From Oscillospiraceae bacterium (GTDB lineage: Bacteria; Bacillota; Clostridia; Oscillospirales; Oscillospiraceae): 41,904 nt of DNA. Below the pieces are notes generated by a model. The model was not told the DNA's origin, did no database searches, and saw only the letters and a program-made list of their open reading frames with translations. Location of the stretch: positions 1 to 41,904 of the forward strand of contig SVLZ01000010.1 in NCBI GenBank assembly GCA_015067665.1. The letters are read 5' to 3'. This document shows positions 29,181 through 36,326 of the stretch, in pieces. Each line of letters starts with the position of its first letter. Position 1 is the stretch's first letter. The position numbers and the translations under genes are program-made.

Positions 29181-29954
29181 ATGGATAATCAAGTTAGTGT
29201 ATTGATCGCAGACAACAGTGAGGAATTCTGCGCCTCCCTCAAAAACCAGTTAGAACGCGCAAATCTTTGGCGGGTGATCGCCACCGTGCAAAATGGCGAG
29301 GATGCCATCGCCGCCGTAAAAGAAAAACAGCCGGACATTTTGGTGCTGGATTTGATGCTTGCAAAGCAGGACGGCCTGACCGTTCTGAAAGCCATCTCCG
29401 GGCAGGATAAGAAGCCGCTGGTGCTGGCAACCTCGGGCTTCATTACCGATTACGTAGCTTCCGCAGCCGCCTCCTTGGGTGTCCGCTACCTGATGCCAAA
29501 GCCCTGCGATATGACCGCCCTTTGCGAACACTTGGAGGAATTGCGTGGCGGTCCGTCCCGGCAGGCGGCACCGAAAAAGGATGGCGGCAGCATTGAGTCC
29601 TTGGTCACCTCCATCATCCACGAGATCGGTGTCCCCGCTCACATTAAGGGCTACCAGTACCTTAGGGAGGCCATCATCATCGCAGTAAATGATATGGATG
29701 TCATCAACGCCATCACAAAGGTGCTATATCCGCAGGTAGCCAAGACCTTCCAGACTACGCCTTCCCGCGTGGAGCGGGCCATTCGCCACGCCATCGAGGT
29801 AGCTTGGGACAGAGGCGACCTTGACACCCTCCAGCGCTTCTTTGGCTACACCGTCAGCAATACGAAAGGCAAACCCACCAATTCGGAATTCATCGCCCTC
29901 ATCGCCGATAAGCTCCAGCTCCAATTAAAGAACAACAAGGTAGCAAATTTCTAA
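29181..29954 (+). CDS. spo0A: Sporulation master regulator Spo0A
   Basis: 257-residue response regulator that starts the endospore programme after phosphorylation. Receiver domain 1-120: phosphoacceptor Asp57 (VLDLML), switch Thr84 (LATSG), Lys107 (PKPCD). The DNA-binding domain (about 138-250) is very well conserved, including the recognition region [21 protein letters not shown]. Two receiver positions differ from the textbook protein: the acidic pair near residue 11 reads ADNS rather than ADDN, and the Pro that normally follows the Met after the phospho-Asp is missing (DLMLAKQDG). These could be lineage features. The ATG at 29181 follows AGGAG by 7 bp. It is monocistronic; no spoIVB is adjacent. 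Confidence 0.96.
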   Translation: MDNQVSVLIADNSEEFCASLKNQLERANLWRVIATVQNGEDAIAAVKEKQPDILVLDLMLAKQDGLTVLKAISGQDKKPLVLATSGFITDYVASAAASLGVRYLMPKPCDMTALCEHLEELRGGPSRQAAPKKDGGSIESLVTSIIHEIGVPAHIKGYQYLREAIIIAVNDMDVINAITKVLYPQVAKTFQTTPSRVERAIRHAIEVAWDRGDLDTLQRFFGYTVSNTKGKPTNSEFIALIADKLQLQLKNNKVANF

Positions 29955-29964
29955 CACGATCATC

Positions 29965-30089
29965 GTAGGGGACGGGTTTCCCGTCCCGCATTCCCGCACC
30001 CTCTTCCGATGGCGCATTATGAAATCCGTCTGCAAAGCAGACACAATAATTATGCATTATGCATTAAGGGCGGATACGATCCGCCCTTA
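29965..30089. repeat. Repeat mosaic after spo0A
   Basis: A family A hairpin (GGGACGGG-TTT-CCCGTCCC), the joint TTCCGATGGCGCATT, palindrome GTCTGC-AAA-GCAGAC, heptamers AATTATG, CATTATG, CATTAAG, and a perfect hairpin TAAGGGCGGAT-ACG-ATCCGCCCTTA (30065-30089). Confidence 0.82.
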
Positions 30090-30148
30090 CACTCTCTTTC
30101 GACGGTGCATCTACCCGCCATACCGCCACGCTTATTGATTCCCCCTCT

Positions 30149-30188
30149 CCCGGAGGTCCACGCACCCCTCCGGGCTTTGCTTTTTTTT
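30149..30188 (+). terminator. Probable terminator after spo0A
   Basis: 8-bp stem CCCGGAGG / CCTCCGGG with a 10-nt loop, then GCTTTGC and eight T. Confidence 0.6.
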
Positions 30189-30207
30189 GGTAAAACGCAA
30201 TATGACC

Positions 30208-30236
30208 TTGACAAATATCTGCCGTCGGGGTATAAA
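30208..30236 (+). promoter_or_regulatory. Promoter of the Ig-like surface protein gene
   Basis: Perfect TTGACA (30208-30213), 17-bp spacer, TATAAA (30231-30236) continuing as TATAAAAT. Confidence 0.8.
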
Positions 30237-30290
30237 ATAGTTAGAAGGTACGTAACAAGTACAGTCTTAATAAAGCAAAGGAGAAACGCT

Positions 30291-31040
30291 ATGAATAACA
30301 CTACCAAACTCGTTGGACTTGTTGTGGCATTGGTCGCTGTACTGGCTGTTGTGCTGGTCATCGTCAGCCTTGCCGGCAAGCCCTCCACCCCTCCCGCAAC
30401 GGAGCCCCCTGCAACCAAACCCCCTGTAACGGATCCTCCCGCAACCAATCCTCCCGCAACCGAGCCTCCTGCAACCGAGCCTCCCGCAACGGAGCCTCCT
30501 GCAACCGAGCCTCCTGCAACCGAGCCTCCCGCAGCCATCAGCCTGAACCGTACCGACTTCACCTTCCTGCGCACCGGTGAAAAGTTCCCCGTTTATGACG
30601 GCAAGATCAAGGCAAGCGAAGTTACCTTCTCCTCCTCCAATGAAAAGGTCGTTACCTTCGTAAACGGCATTGCAACCGCAGTTGCACCCGGTATGGCTAA
30701 GATCTACGCAGAGTACGAGGGTGTGAAGCTGGAATGCTACGTCCACTGCAGCTTCAAGAACTCCGAGAAGGTTGGCTTTGTCAACACCGATAAGTACACC
30801 CTGTGGAGCGAGTACGGTCTTGAGGATGATCACGACATTACCTACAGCGTAGGCGAGTACCTCAATTTGTACCTGAAGGACGCTGAGGGCAACAAGATCA
30901 CTCCCGAATGGACTGCCGATAAGGAAGGCATCGTTACCATCGAGGGCGGCAAGATCACCGGCGCAAAATCCGGCAACACGATTCTCAGCTGCACCATCGA
31001 TGACCAGATTATCGAATGTGTAATTCGCATCACCCGGTAA
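30291..31040 (+). CDS. Membrane-anchored Pro/Thr-rich protein with Ig-like domains
   Basis: 249 residues. A hydrophobic segment (about 7-28) acts as an uncleaved anchor or signal. A linker (33-82) follows, of about ten PPAT[EKDN] units, nearly exact 15-bp repeats in the DNA (about 30395-30535). The rest looks like two small bacterial Ig (Big_2-like) domains: VTFSSSNEKVVTFVNGIATAVAPGMAKIYAEY and a second with WTADKEGIVTIEGGKITGAKSGNTILSC. The pentapeptide linker should span the cell wall and hold the domains outside. AAAGGAG lies 7 bp before the ATG. It is likely a surface or wall protein of unknown partner. The linker repeats are prone to length change. Confidence 0.82.
   Translation: MNNTTKLVGLVVALVAVLAVVLVIVSLAGKPSTPPATEPPATKPPVTDPPATNPPATEPPATEPPATEPPATEPPATEPPAAISLNRTDFTFLRTGEKFPVYDGKIKASEVTFSSSNEKVVTFVNGIATAVAPGMAKIYAEYEGVKLECYVHCSFKNSEKVGFVNTDKYTLWSEYGLEDDHDITYSVGEYLNLYLKDAEGNKITPEWTADKEGIVTIEGGKITGAKSGNTILSCTIDDQIIECVIRITR
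30395..30535. repeat. 15-bp coding repeats (PPAT-x)
   Basis: In-frame direct repeats of about 15 bp encoding PPATE and variants, likely to expand or contract by slippage or recombination. Confidence 0.9.
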
Positions 31041-31059
31041 TTCCATAAGCCAAACATAC

Positions 31060-31091
31060 AAAAACACATCCACTTCTGTGGATGTGTTTTT
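31060..31091. terminator. Bidirectional terminator
   Basis: 14-bp perfect stem AAAAACACATCCAC / GTGGATGTGTTTTT with loop TTCT, between the Ig-like gene and the convergent sugar operon. Confidence 0.95.
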
Positions 31092-31107
31092 ACGTCTGCT
31101 GTTCTAT

Positions 31108-32070
31108 TTAGATAAGCTTCTTCTGGATCTCCAAAACGTCTGCATAATCCGGAATGCTGGGGATGCCGCCAGACTTGGTTGTAGAGAGGCCTGCCGCTGC
31201 ACAGGCATAGGACACCACATCCCGCAGCTCCTCGGCATCCAGCGTCTCCGGGGCTTTGCCGTGCTGCAGCAGCTTCCAAACGGCACTGCCACCGAAAATA
31301 TCACCGGCACCGGTGGTATCGACGACCTTAATGCCCTTCAGACCGGGCACACGACCCTCTGCCTTTGCATTTTTGAACAAACAGCCCTCTGCGCCGCAGG
31401 TTACAAAGACCAGCTTTACACCGAAGTGCTCCAAAATGTGCTGTGCGCCTTCTTCCACACCAAGGCCAAAGAGGAACGCCACCTCTTCATCGCTGATTTT
31501 TACCACATCTGCCTGCTTAAGTCCCCACAGAAGCTGTTCCTTAGCCGTTTCCATATCGCTCCACAAGGGCTTGCGAAGGTTGGGATCGTAAGTGATCAGC
31601 TTGCCCTTACTCTTGGCGTAAGCCACTGCCTTTTGGGTCGCTGTCCGGGCAGGCTCATCGGTAAGAGAAAGGGTGCCGAAATGGAACACCTTTGCCTCGT
31701 CAATGAGAGAAAGATCCAGCTCCTCAAAGGAAATGCAGGTATCCGCACCGGGCTTCCGGGCGAAAGCAAATTTCCGGTCACCGCTTGCATCAAAGGTGAC
31801 AAAAGCGAGGGTGGTGAACACATACTCAGTCTGCACCATACCACGGGTCTCGATGCCCGCCTCTTTCAGCGTGCCGATCAGCAGATTGCCAAAGGTATCG
31901 GTGCCAACCTTTCCCAAAAGCGCAGTGCCGCAGCCGTACTTGGTCAGTGCCGCCAAGAAATTGGCAGGTGCGCCGCCGGGGTGGGCGGCCATAGTGGGAT
32001 AGCCGCTGCCGTCTGTGCTGACGGTAGCAAAGTCAATGAGCAGTTCGCCCAACGCAATTACTTCTACCAT
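31108..32070 (-). CDS. scrK: PfkB-family sugar kinase (fructokinase)
   Basis: 320-residue ribokinase-fold kinase. Signatures: HPGGAPANF (30-38, sugar-binding Gly-Gly and Asn) and the C-terminal DTTGAGDIFGG with the catalytic Asp and anion hole. Its sequence pattern fits fructokinases (fructose + ATP to fructose-6-P) better than ribokinases or PfkB proper. AGGAGG lies 6 bp before the ATG at 32070. Last gene of the operon with the lyxose/mannose isomerase and epimerase; in that setting fructose made from mannose is the plausible substrate. Confidence 0.9.
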   Translation of the reverse strand: MVEVIALGELLIDFATVSTDGSGYPTMAAHPGGAPANFLAALTKYGCGTALLGKVGTDTFGNLLIGTLKEAGIETRGMVQTEYVFTTLAFVTFDASGDRKFAFARKPGADTCISFEELDLSLIDEAKVFHFGTLSLTDEPARTATQKAVAYAKSKGKLITYDPNLRKPLWSDMETAKEQLLWGLKQADVVKISDEEVAFLFGLGVEEGAQHILEHFGVKLVFVTCGAEGCLFKNAKAEGRVPGLKGIKVVDTTGAGDIFGGSAVWKLLQHGKAPETLDAEELRDVVSYACAAAGLSTTKSGGIPSIPDYADVLEIQKKLI

Positions 32071-32080
32071 TTCGTGCCTC

Positions 32081-32953
32081 CTATGTAACGGTAATTGTCC
32101 AAATATTTTCGTAGGTTTCTCCGGCCGGCAAATGAATCATATCACTCTTGCAGCTAAACGCTTCTTCTACATCCTGCCGGGCAGGAAGGGATGTCCATGG
32201 CTCGATACAAACATAAGGCGCATCCGTTTTGGGCCAATGCCAGATCCCCAAAAAAGGCATATTCGGATACTCCACAGTTACAGAGCGCTTTCCCTTTCCG
32301 CAAAGGGTCACTTTTTTTGCCATATTCTTTAAGATAATGGCATCCTCATCAAATAAGCTGTGATCAAGCAGCAGCGTATTGCCGCCCTCCAAATAATAGG
32401 GCTTATCGCAGCCGCTGAGCAGCAGGTCTTTTGTAAAACCGATCCGATCCGGCACGCAGTTTTCGCTGAAAACCAAACGGTAATCCGCAAAGCTTTCGCC
32501 TTCCTCCAAAGGAACGCAGAAGCCCGGATGTCCACCAATACCGAAATGTACCGTCTGGGTATCCTTGTTGAAAACGCGATAGGTAACTTCAACCGCGCTG
32601 TCCACCAACCGATAAGTAATATCCAGCGCAAATGCGCAGGGATAAACCCCGTAGGTCTCCGGTGTGTTTTCCAACCGCAAGGTGATAAAGCGATCACCCT
32701 GTTCCTTTACGGAAAATTCAGAGGCCGCAGCAAATCCATGGATCTTCATTGCATAGCTTTTGCCGCCCAGCCGATAGGTATCCCGATAGAGCCGCGCAAT
32801 AAAGGGAAACAGCACAGGCGCACGGTCTTCCCAATACTTCGGATCCCCCTGCCAAAGATACTCGCAGCCATCCATAGACCGCAGACTCATCATTTGTGCG
32901 CCTAAGGTATCCACCGTTAGGCGCAGCATGGTGTTTTGGATCGTAAGTAGCAT
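32081..32953 (-). CDS. Aldose 1-epimerase family protein (LacX-like)
   Basis: 290-residue galactose-mutarotase-fold protein. It interconverts sugar anomers. Visible are the N-terminal strand pattern, RAPVLFPFIARL, KIHGFAAASEFSV (with the conserved His), HFGIGGHPGF (second conserved His) and a C-terminal Glu region (YVCIEPWTSLPA) that would hold the catalytic Glu. It is closer to the LacX/YihR-like subgroup than to GalM itself. It lies between the isomerase and the kinase, with 9-10 bp gaps, so it probably supplies the anomer those enzymes need. Confidence 0.88.
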   Translation of the reverse strand: MLLTIQNTMLRLTVDTLGAQMMSLRSMDGCEYLWQGDPKYWEDRAPVLFPFIARLYRDTYRLGGKSYAMKIHGFAAASEFSVKEQGDRFITLRLENTPETYGVYPCAFALDITYRLVDSAVEVTYRVFNKDTQTVHFGIGGHPGFCVPLEEGESFADYRLVFSENCVPDRIGFTKDLLLSGCDKPYYLEGGNTLLLDHSLFDEDAIILKNMAKKVTLCGKGKRSVTVEYPNMPFLGIWHWPKTDAPYVCIEPWTSLPARQDVEEAFSCKSDMIHLPAGETYENIWTITVT

Positions 32954-32962
32954 ACCGGCCTC

Positions 32963-33649
32963 TTATTCTGCCGCAGGATACTCGTTGCAGAGCAGTCTGT
33001 AGGGTGCCTCGTCCTCCTCGATGGTGGGGAAACGGCCCATAGGCGGATTGAAGCGGTTGTCCGTGTTATCGTCGTTACACTGGCTGACCTCACCCAGCAG
33101 AACAGGTCCACTTCCCTCTTCCACAGAAAAATCGTGGTACAGATACTGCTGCACATGGATGCTCTCACCGGGTGTCAAGCGGATCTGTGTGCCTGCAGGA
33201 ACGGTATATGTGCGTCCGTCGGTATGGACGGTAACATCGCTTTCATAGTCGATCTCTTCATTGGGCAGACTGTTATACACACGGATCAGCACATTTCCGC
33301 CGCCACGGTTAATAATATCCTCGGTCTTAAACCAGTGGAAATGGTTGGGGGCATACTGACCCTCTTTTAAGTACAGCAGCTTTTCTGCATAGACCTTGGG
33401 ATACTTATCTGCCATCGCCCGGTTGCCGTTGCGGATGGTGATAAGAGAAAAGCCCATTTTATCGAAATCACCCATACCGTAGTCGGTAATATCCCAGCCC
33501 AGCATACAGTCACGGACTTCGTCATACTCGTGACCGATATTTTGCCACTGCTCCGGGGTAAAATGGCAGAAAGGCGGCAGGTAGCAGCAGTGCTGCTTAC
33601 ACATCGCTTCCAGCTCCCGAAGGGCCTTGTTGATTTCCGAACGTTTCAT
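32963..33649 (-). CDS. D-lyxose/D-mannose isomerase (cupin)
   Basis: 228-residue cupin-fold sugar isomerase of the D-lyxose ketol-isomerase family. The metal site is visible in NHFHWFKTEDIINRGGG (His, His, Glu) with a later His in SIHVQQYLYHDF. Family enzymes convert D-lyxose to D-xylulose and D-mannose to D-fructose; the neighbouring fructokinase favours the mannose reaction here (inference). GGAGG lies about 8 bp before the ATG at 33649. It lies 41 bp downstream of the YgjV-like gene and probably shares its transcript. Confidence 0.9.
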   Translation of the reverse strand: MKRSEINKALRELEAMCKQHCCYLPPFCHFTPEQWQNIGHEYDEVRDCMLGWDITDYGMGDFDKMGFSLITIRNGNRAMADKYPKVYAEKLLYLKEGQYAPNHFHWFKTEDIINRGGGNVLIRVYNSLPNEEIDYESDVTVHTDGRTYTVPAGTQIRLTPGESIHVQQYLYHDFSVEEGSGPVLLGEVSQCNDDNTDNRFNPPMGRFPTIEEDEAPYRLLCNEYPAAE

Positions 33650-33690
33650 AAATGATCCTCCTTATTGTTCCCAAGCGATGGTCTCGCCTG

Positions 33691-33930
33691 TCATTTTGTC
33701 ATTTCTTTTTTCTTCTGCCGCAGCTCCTTGATGGTTTGGAACAGATTGATGGCAAGGAGGCAGAAATTCAGTACCGCCACCGGCCAGGTATTGCGAAAAA
33801 TGGCATAGATCATACTGATCAGCGCGCCGGCCATATTAAAAAGCCGCAGCTTCAGCATAGAGGTCATCATCATAGAAACGATCACCAGCGCTGTGCCGAT
33901 ATAGCCGAAGATTTCAAGATAAATATCCAT
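33691..33930 (-). CDS. Small YgjV-like membrane protein
   Basis: 79 residues with three hydrophobic segments and a charged C-terminus (KELRQKKKEMTK). The pattern (IFGYIGTALVIVSMMMTSMLKLRLFNMAGALISMIYAI followed by WPVAVLNFCLLAINLFQ) resembles the YgjV/Imp family of inner-membrane proteins, whose function is unknown. The frame is open further upstream through repeat sequence; I chose the ATG at 33930, with GGAG 7 bp before it. It may be the first gene of the sugar operon, the likely promoter being at 34169-34197. Confidence 0.72.
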   Translation of the reverse strand: MDIYLEIFGYIGTALVIVSMMMTSMLKLRLFNMAGALISMIYAIFRNTWPVAVLNFCLLAINLFQTIKELRQKKKEMTK

Positions 33931-33966
33931 ACCGTAGCTCCATAGATTAGAATTTGAAACCGCTAA

Positions 33967-34128
33967 AACCTTCCCCTTTGGGGAGGTTCCGCATGCCAAA
34001 AAAGTTTGAAAGGAAAGCTGTAGGGGGCGGCATCCACGACGCCCCGGCAGTAAAACGCCACGATTTATCACGATTTTCGGCAAATTCGCAACATTTTTGA
34101 GGCGGGCCGTCGAGGCGCCGGCCTCTAC
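33967..34128. repeat. Small hairpin and family F element
   Basis: A hairpin AACCTTCCCC-TTT-GGGGAGGTT (33967-33988) and a family F element (34020-34128, GTAGGGGGCGGC ... GGCGCCGGCCTCTAC) whose internal hairpin is degraded. Both lie in the presumed leader of the YgjV-like gene. Confidence 0.75.
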
Positions 34129-34168
34129 AAATAGATTTTTCGACAAATTGGTTTTCCTGTTGGCATTT

Positions 34169-34197
34169 ATTATACCAATTTCCCCCTAAGAAAGCAA
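34169..34197 (-). promoter_or_regulatory. Probable promoter of the YgjV/sugar operon
   Basis: On the minus strand TGGTATAAT, an extended -10 with TATAAT at 34174-34169; the -35 (TTGCTT) is weak. It implies a leader of about 230 nt containing a family F repeat. Confidence 0.55.
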
Positions 34198-34214
34198 TCC
34201 CTATTTTCTGCCCA

Positions 34215-34243
34215 TTGACACATCCGAAACTTTATCTTATAAT
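34215..34243 (+). promoter_or_regulatory. SigA consensus promoter of the DUF1292 gene
   Basis: Perfect TTGACA (34215-34220), 17-bp spacer, perfect TATAAT (34238-34243). Confidence 0.9.
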
Positions 34244-34272
34244 AAAGAAAACCCTGAAAGGAGAAGGATACT

Positions 34273-34566
34273 ATGGACAATAAGGAACTGGAGCTGAACG
34301 AGGAAGAGGTTTCCATCGTGACCTTTACCGATGAAAACGGTGAGGAGTGCCACTTTGAATATCTGGACTGCGTGGAGTACGAGGGCAAGGAATATATTGT
34401 ACTGACCCCTGCAGAGGAGGATGCGGCAGAGATCGTCATTTTGGAGGTCCAGCCCGTAGACGAAGAGACCGAGAACTACGTCAGCATTCTGGACGAAGAC
34501 ATTCTCGACAAGGTATATGCCATTTTCAAGGATCGCTTCAAGGACATTTTCACCTTCGGTGACTGA
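34273..34566 (+). CDS. DUF1292 family protein
   Basis: 97-residue, strongly acidic protein of the DUF1292 (YrzB-like) family found across Firmicutes; function unknown. The core is VSIVTFTDENGEECHFEYLDCVEYEGKEYIVLTP followed by EIVILEV, a compact beta structure, then a helix (ILDKVYAIFKDRF). In many genomes the gene lies near ruvX/alaS; here it stands alone with a perfect promoter, an AAAGGAGAAGG ribosome binding site and a strong terminator, so it may be highly expressed. Confidence 0.88.
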   Translation: MDNKELELNEEEVSIVTFTDENGEECHFEYLDCVEYEGKEYIVLTPAEEDAAEIVILEVQPVDEETENYVSILDEDILDKVYAIFKDRFKDIFTFGD

Positions 34567-34593
34567 AAAAACCGCCCACCCGGGCGGTTTTTT
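34566..34593 (+). terminator. Intrinsic terminator of the DUF1292 gene
   Basis: 12-bp stem AAAAAACCGCCC / GGGCGGTTTTTT with a 4-nt loop; it overlaps the stop codon. Confidence 0.94.
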
Positions 34594-34627
34594 AATTGAC
34601 AATTTGAAATTGACAGTTGACAATTTC
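34594..34627. repeat. Heptamer array
   Basis: Degenerate AATTGAC, AGTTGAC units directly after the DUF1292 terminator. Confidence 0.75.
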
Positions 34628-34640
34628 CTCCGCATCTTAT

Positions 34641-34884
34641 CCCCTCCCCCGGGGGGAGGGTGGATTTTGCGAGGAACGAGCAAAAGACGGGTGAGGAACG
34701 GCGAAATGTTAAACATAGGAATATATCTGTTCGTTGTGCAAACTCTTAGATTACCGCCCGCATTCCTCATCCGACCTCGCTATGCTCGGCCACCCCCGCC
34801 TGCGGGCGGCCGGTCGCGGCTCTGACAATCCACCGGATTGTCATTCACTACCGCGACTGCGCTTCGCTTACCCCGGAGGAAGGG
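34641..34884. repeat. MITE-like element E3 (244 bp)
   Basis: The left arm matches E1/E2 (CCCCTCCCCCGGGGGGAGGG and GGATTTTGCGAGGAACGAGC). The right arm (34790-34871) is 82 bp that recur as a perfect inverted copy in E4. The right arm contains TGACAATCC-ACC-GGATTGTCA and GCCGGTCGCGG hairpin parts. It lies downstream of cysE. Confidence 0.9.
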
Positions 34885-34924
34885 ATTGATCCGTCTGTGA
34901 AGCAAACACAATAGCTGTCCACTG

Positions 34925-35836
34925 TCAACTCTTAAACTCTTCGCAGCAGCCGGCGCGCACCTTCATCTGCAGCTCCTGATTCTTGATGGTGACCGTAGTA
35001 CAGGGGGCGATGGATTGGGTGATAAATGCGTTAGAGCCGATAACAGAGCCTTGCCCGATCACCGTATCGCCGCCCAAAACCGACGCGCCAGCATAAATGG
35101 TCACATTGTCCTCAATGGTGGGATGGCGGCGCACACCTCGCAGACTTTGTCCGCCACGGGTAGACATTGCGCCCAAGGTCACACCCTGATAGATCTTCAC
35201 ATTCTTGCCGATGACTGCCGTCTCACCGATGACGATGCCGGTGCCGTGGTCGATAAAGAAATACTCCCCGATGGTTGCGCCGGGGTGGATGTCGATGCCG
35301 GTGACGCTGTGGGCGTGCTCCGTCATAATTCTCGGCAGCAGCGGCACTTGCAAAAGATGCAATTCGTGGGCAAGGCGGTAGACCGTAATGGCAAACAGTC
35401 CCGGATAAGCAAAAATGATCTCGCTCATATCCGTAGCCGCCGGGTCCCCATCATAAAAGGCCTGCAGATCTGTCTGCACCACCGCCCGGACAGCAGGGAT
35501 CCTTCCGAAAAAGGCGATGCCGATCTCCTCTGCCCGTGCTTTTGCAGTCTCCGTCTCCTCCCCCGCTTCCCGTAAAATGAGGGAAATCTGCTTGGTGAGG
35601 TTATAAAACACGTCCTCGATGAGCATAGATAGATTATGCTTTGCATTATAGACCTTGTAGTTTTTATCTCTGGAATAGCCGGGGAACACGATCCAACGCA
35701 GCTTATCGATCATATCGATGACCGCCGCCTTATCGGGACGGCGGACAATGTCCATCCGGTCAATGTCCCGCCCAAGGCGGTAATCCTCTAAGATAGAATC
35801 CACCAAACCTTCAATTTGCAGTTCGATTTTATCCAT
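34925..35836 (-). CDS. cysE: Serine O-acetyltransferase
   Basis: 303 residues. It acetylates serine with acetyl-CoA, the first step of cysteine synthesis. The C-terminal left-handed beta-helix (about 185-290) has the hexapeptide pattern IDIHPGATIGEYFFIDHGTGIVIGETAVIG; the catalytic His is in IDHGTG and a second His in EHAHSVTGID. The N-terminal helical region (about 1-170) is longer than in E. coli CysE and resembles the EpsC-like form common in anaerobes. I chose the ATG at 35836 because AGGAGT lies 7 bp upstream. Divergent from cysK, which uses its product. The stop codon (AGT TGA CAG) lies inside a heptamer repeat. Confidence 0.94.
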   Translation of the reverse strand: MDKIELQIEGLVDSILEDYRLGRDIDRMDIVRRPDKAAVIDMIDKLRWIVFPGYSRDKNYKVYNAKHNLSMLIEDVFYNLTKQISLILREAGEETETAKARAEEIGIAFFGRIPAVRAVVQTDLQAFYDGDPAATDMSEIIFAYPGLFAITVYRLAHELHLLQVPLLPRIMTEHAHSVTGIDIHPGATIGEYFFIDHGTGIVIGETAVIGKNVKIYQGVTLGAMSTRGGQSLRGVRRHPTIEDNVTIYAGASVLGGDTVIGQGSVIGSNAFITQSIAPCTTVTIKNQELQMKVRAGCCEEFKS

Positions 35837-35856
35837 AGCATTCACTCCTTTGCTAT

Positions 35857-35885
35857 AAAATACCATAGGTTAATTTTTCTGTCAA
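35857..35885 (-). promoter_or_regulatory. Promoter of cysE
   Basis: On the minus strand perfect TTGACA (35885-35880), 17-bp spacer, TATTTT (35862-35857) with an upstream TGG. Confidence 0.72.
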
Positions 35886-35894
35886 TCGTTGACA
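35880..35894. promoter_or_regulatory. Palindrome formed by the back-to-back -35 boxes of cysE and cysK
   Basis: TGTCAA-TCG-TTGACA is a perfect inverted repeat joining the two divergent -35 hexamers, 3 bp apart. A repressor bound here would block both genes, and the two polymerases cannot bind at once. Confidence 0.6.
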
Positions 35895-35916
35895 CCGCAG
35901 AGGCATATGCTATAAT
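35889..35916 (+). promoter_or_regulatory. Promoter reading toward cysK
   Basis: Perfect TTGACA (35889-35894), 16-bp spacer, perfect TATAAT (35911-35916) with an upstream TGC. The leader to cysK would be about 405 nt and contains the whole E4 element. Confidence 0.75.
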
Positions 35917-35966
35917 CAAAGAAACCCTTTACGAATTCACAATTGACGATTTTCTCCGCACCATAT

Positions 35967-36201
35967 CCCCTCCCCCGGGGTAAGCGAAGCGCAGTCGCGG
36001 TAGTGAATGACAATCCGGTGGATTGTCAGAGCCGCGACCGGCCGCCCGCAGGCGGGGGTGGTTTTTGCAGAGCAAAAACCGGGTGAGGAACGGCGTGCAC
36101 CATAGGTCTGCGCATATCTAAACAGAGAACATTACCGCCCGCATTCCTCATCCGTCTTTTGCTCGTTCCTCGCAAAATCCACCTTCCCCCCGGGGGAAGG
36201 G
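35967..36201. repeat. MITE-like element E4 (235 bp), inverted relative to E3
   Basis: The left arm 35980-36061 is the exact reverse complement of E3 34790-34871 (82/82). The right arm is the reverse complement of the E1/E2/E3 left arm (GCTCGTTCCTCGCAAAATCC then CCTTCCCCCCGGGGGAAGGG). The core is the inverted E1/E2 core. It lies between the cysK promoter and the cysK gene. Confidence 0.92.
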
Positions 36202-36211
36202 ATTGATTCGT

Positions 36212-36293
36212 CCGCAAAGCGGACACCTTAATTGTCCATTGTCCATTGTCCATTGTCAATTGTCCATTGTCAATTGACCATTATCCATTAAAA
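36212..36293. repeat. Palindrome and nine-unit heptamer array before cysK
   Basis: TCCGC-AAA-GCGGA, then ATTGTCC x3, ATTGTCA, ATTGTCC, ATTGTCA, ATTGACC, ATTATCC, ATTAAAA (36231-36293). Confidence 0.93.
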
Positions 36294-36326
36294 ATTCCCC
36301 ACACTTCAAATAAAGGATGTGCTTTT

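Noticed and set aside
35917..36326. T-box or other riboswitch for cysK
   Set aside because: The leader consists of recognisable repeat modules and I find no T-box TGGNACCGCG-like motif.
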